Positions 6,537 through 7,099 of a stretch of 7,099 bases of DNA are shown here, piece after piece. The notes below the pieces were generated by a model that was given only the letters and a program-made list of their open reading frames with translations, made no database searches and was not told where the DNA came from. The stretch lies in NCBI GenBank assembly GCA_005882155.1, contig VBCQ01000151.1, positions 1 to 7,099 of the forward strand. Reading direction: 5' to 3'. Source of the DNA: Betaproteobacteria bacterium. Its GTDB lineage: Bacteria; Pseudomonadota; Gammaproteobacteria; Burkholderiales; Burkholderiaceae_C. Every line of letters begins with the position of its first letter. The first letter of the stretch is position 1. The translations under genes were made by a program, and so were the position numbers.

Positions 6537-6551
6537 GCACTGGATTCGTGC
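6537..6551. promoter_or_regulatory. NtrC-like enhancer site B
   Basis: GCACT, five bases, then CGTGC matches the NtrC dyad at 9 of 10 fixed positions. It is centred about 124 bp upstream of the predicted sigma-54 start and 28 bp from site A. Paired sites at this spacing are typical where NtrC forms oligomers to activate RpoN polymerase by looping. Confidence 0.65.
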
Positions 6552-6611
6552 GGCGACACGGTGGTGAGGCGGCCTCGGTTTGCACGGCACAATCGGGCGC
6601 CAACCGACGCT

Positions 6612-6626
6612 GCACTGGGCCGGTGA
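6612..6626. promoter_or_regulatory. Third NtrC-like site close to comM
   Basis: GCACT, five bases, then GGTGA matches the NtrC dyad at 9 of 10 positions. It lies about 199 bp upstream of the predicted porin start, but only 29-43 bp ahead of the comM start codon. It could be an extra distant enhancer for the porin cluster, or a site where NtrC affects comM. It is less secure than the A/B pair because it stands alone. Confidence 0.4.
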
Positions 6627-6654
6627 CGCCCAGCCGCCAGACCGAGGAAAGAAC

Positions 6655-7099
6655 ATGTCGCTCGCCGTCACCCACAGCCGTGCCCTCGATGGCTTGGCCG
6701 CACCCGAGGTCACTGTCGAAGTCCACCTCGCCAATGGCTTGCCGAGCTTCACGCTGGTCGGCCTCGCCGATACCGAGGTCAAGGAAGCCCGCGAGCGAGT
6801 TCGCGCCGCGATCGTCAACAGCGGGCTCGACTTCCCGCACAACAAGCGCATCACCGTCAACCTCGCGCCGGCGGACTTGCCGAAGGAATCGGGCCGCTTC
6901 GATTTGCCGATCGCGCTCGGCATCCTCGCCGCGAGCGGACAGATCGACGCGCTTCTCCTCTCGCGGTTCGAGTTTGCCGGCGAGCTTTCGCTGGCCGGCG
7001 ACCTGCGCCCGGTGCGCGGCTCGCTCGCGATCGGGCTCGCACTGCGCCGCCTCGGATCGAAGCGTGCGCTGGTGCTGCCCCAAGCCAGCGCGCAGGAGG
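6655..7099 (+). CDS. comM: YifB/ComM-family Mg-chelatase-like AAA+ ATPase, N-terminal part (truncated by window edge)
   Basis: This is the first 148 codons of a ComM/YifB protein, an AAA+ ATPase; the Haemophilus and Vibrio members are helicases that drive branch migration during natural transformation. The reading MSLAVTHSRALDGLAAPEVTVEVHL begins the protein. It continues with NGLPSFTLVGLADTEVKEARERVRAAI, VNLAPADLPKESGRFDLPIALGILAASGQI and FAGELSLAGDLRPVRG. This is very close, from memory, to the E. coli YifB N-terminal domain, which has a Lon-protease-like (ribosomal S5 domain 2) fold. The Walker A motif would lie beyond the window. The ATG at 6655 has a strong GAGGAAAG ribosome site. The gene is divergent from the porin cluster and shares its 271-bp upstream region. 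No convincing sigma-70 promoter was found for it. Confidence 0.95.
   Translation, partial: MSLAVTHSRALDGLAAPEVTVEVHLANGLPSFTLVGLADTEVKEARERVRAAIVNSGLDFPHNKRITVNLAPADLPKESGRFDLPIALGILAASGQIDALLLSRFEFAGELSLAGDLRPVRGSLAIGLALRRLGSKRALVLPQASAQE

Noticed and set aside
6380..6592. A 70-codon minus-strand frame ending in a 4-base overlap with the porin start
   Set aside because: It needs a TTG start without a ribosome site, has no recognisable protein features, and contains the sigma-54 promoter, so the main transcript would start inside it.
6588..6593. CACAAT as a -10 box for comM
   Set aside because: Only 4 of 6 bases match and no acceptable -35 box lies 16-18 bp upstream.
6085..7083. A 332-codon minus-strand frame across comM, the divergent region and the porin gene
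   Set aside because: It lies antisense to clearly homologous comM and out of frame with the porin, and would cross the sigma-54 promoter.

Overview
This 7.1 kb window is GC-rich bacterial chromosome (third codon positions are strongly G/C). Every gene has a recognisable family. The gene types suggest a betaproteobacterium, probably order Burkholderiales: a GshA of the 'T. ferrooxidans-type' glutamate-cysteine ligase family, a Gcw_chp/TorF-type outer-membrane protein beside glnK-amtB, and a high-GC Kup. The taxonomic placement is inferred from protein style, not from a marker gene.

Layout, right to left, because most genes are on the minus strand. At the right edge a plus-strand gene begins, comM/yifB (6655 onward, cut off after about 148 codons). 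It is divergent from a minus-strand nitrogen cluster across a 271-bp regulatory region. That cluster is a TorF-family putative porin (6383-5637), then glnK (5565-5227), then amtB (5199-3661), closed by a strong intrinsic terminator (3639-3613). The divergent region holds a well-spaced sigma-54 -24/-12 element in front of the porin. Upstream of it are NtrC-like dyads, two of them centred about 96 and 124 bp before the predicted start point. A third near-match lies just ahead of comM.

Beyond the terminator comes a second minus-strand group: gshA (3524-2229), kup (2156-282) and gshB (266 to the left edge, truncated). The two enzymes of glutathione synthesis therefore flank a potassium importer, with gaps of 72 and 15 nt. 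This suggests one transcription unit, possibly driven by a promoter just downstream of the amtB terminator.

How the genes work together: GlnK (with an intact Tyr51 T-loop) would block or release the AmtB ammonium channel according to nitrogen status. The porin is placed to let small nitrogen compounds cross the outer membrane when NtrC is active, but its substrate is unknown. GshA and GshB make glutathione, and Kup supplies K+, the main counter-ion for glutamate. No mobile elements, tRNA/rRNA genes, CRISPR arrays or defence genes are visible. I see no wholly new system; the most interesting parts are the regulatory architecture of the porin-glnK-amtB cluster and the gshA-kup-gshB arrangement.
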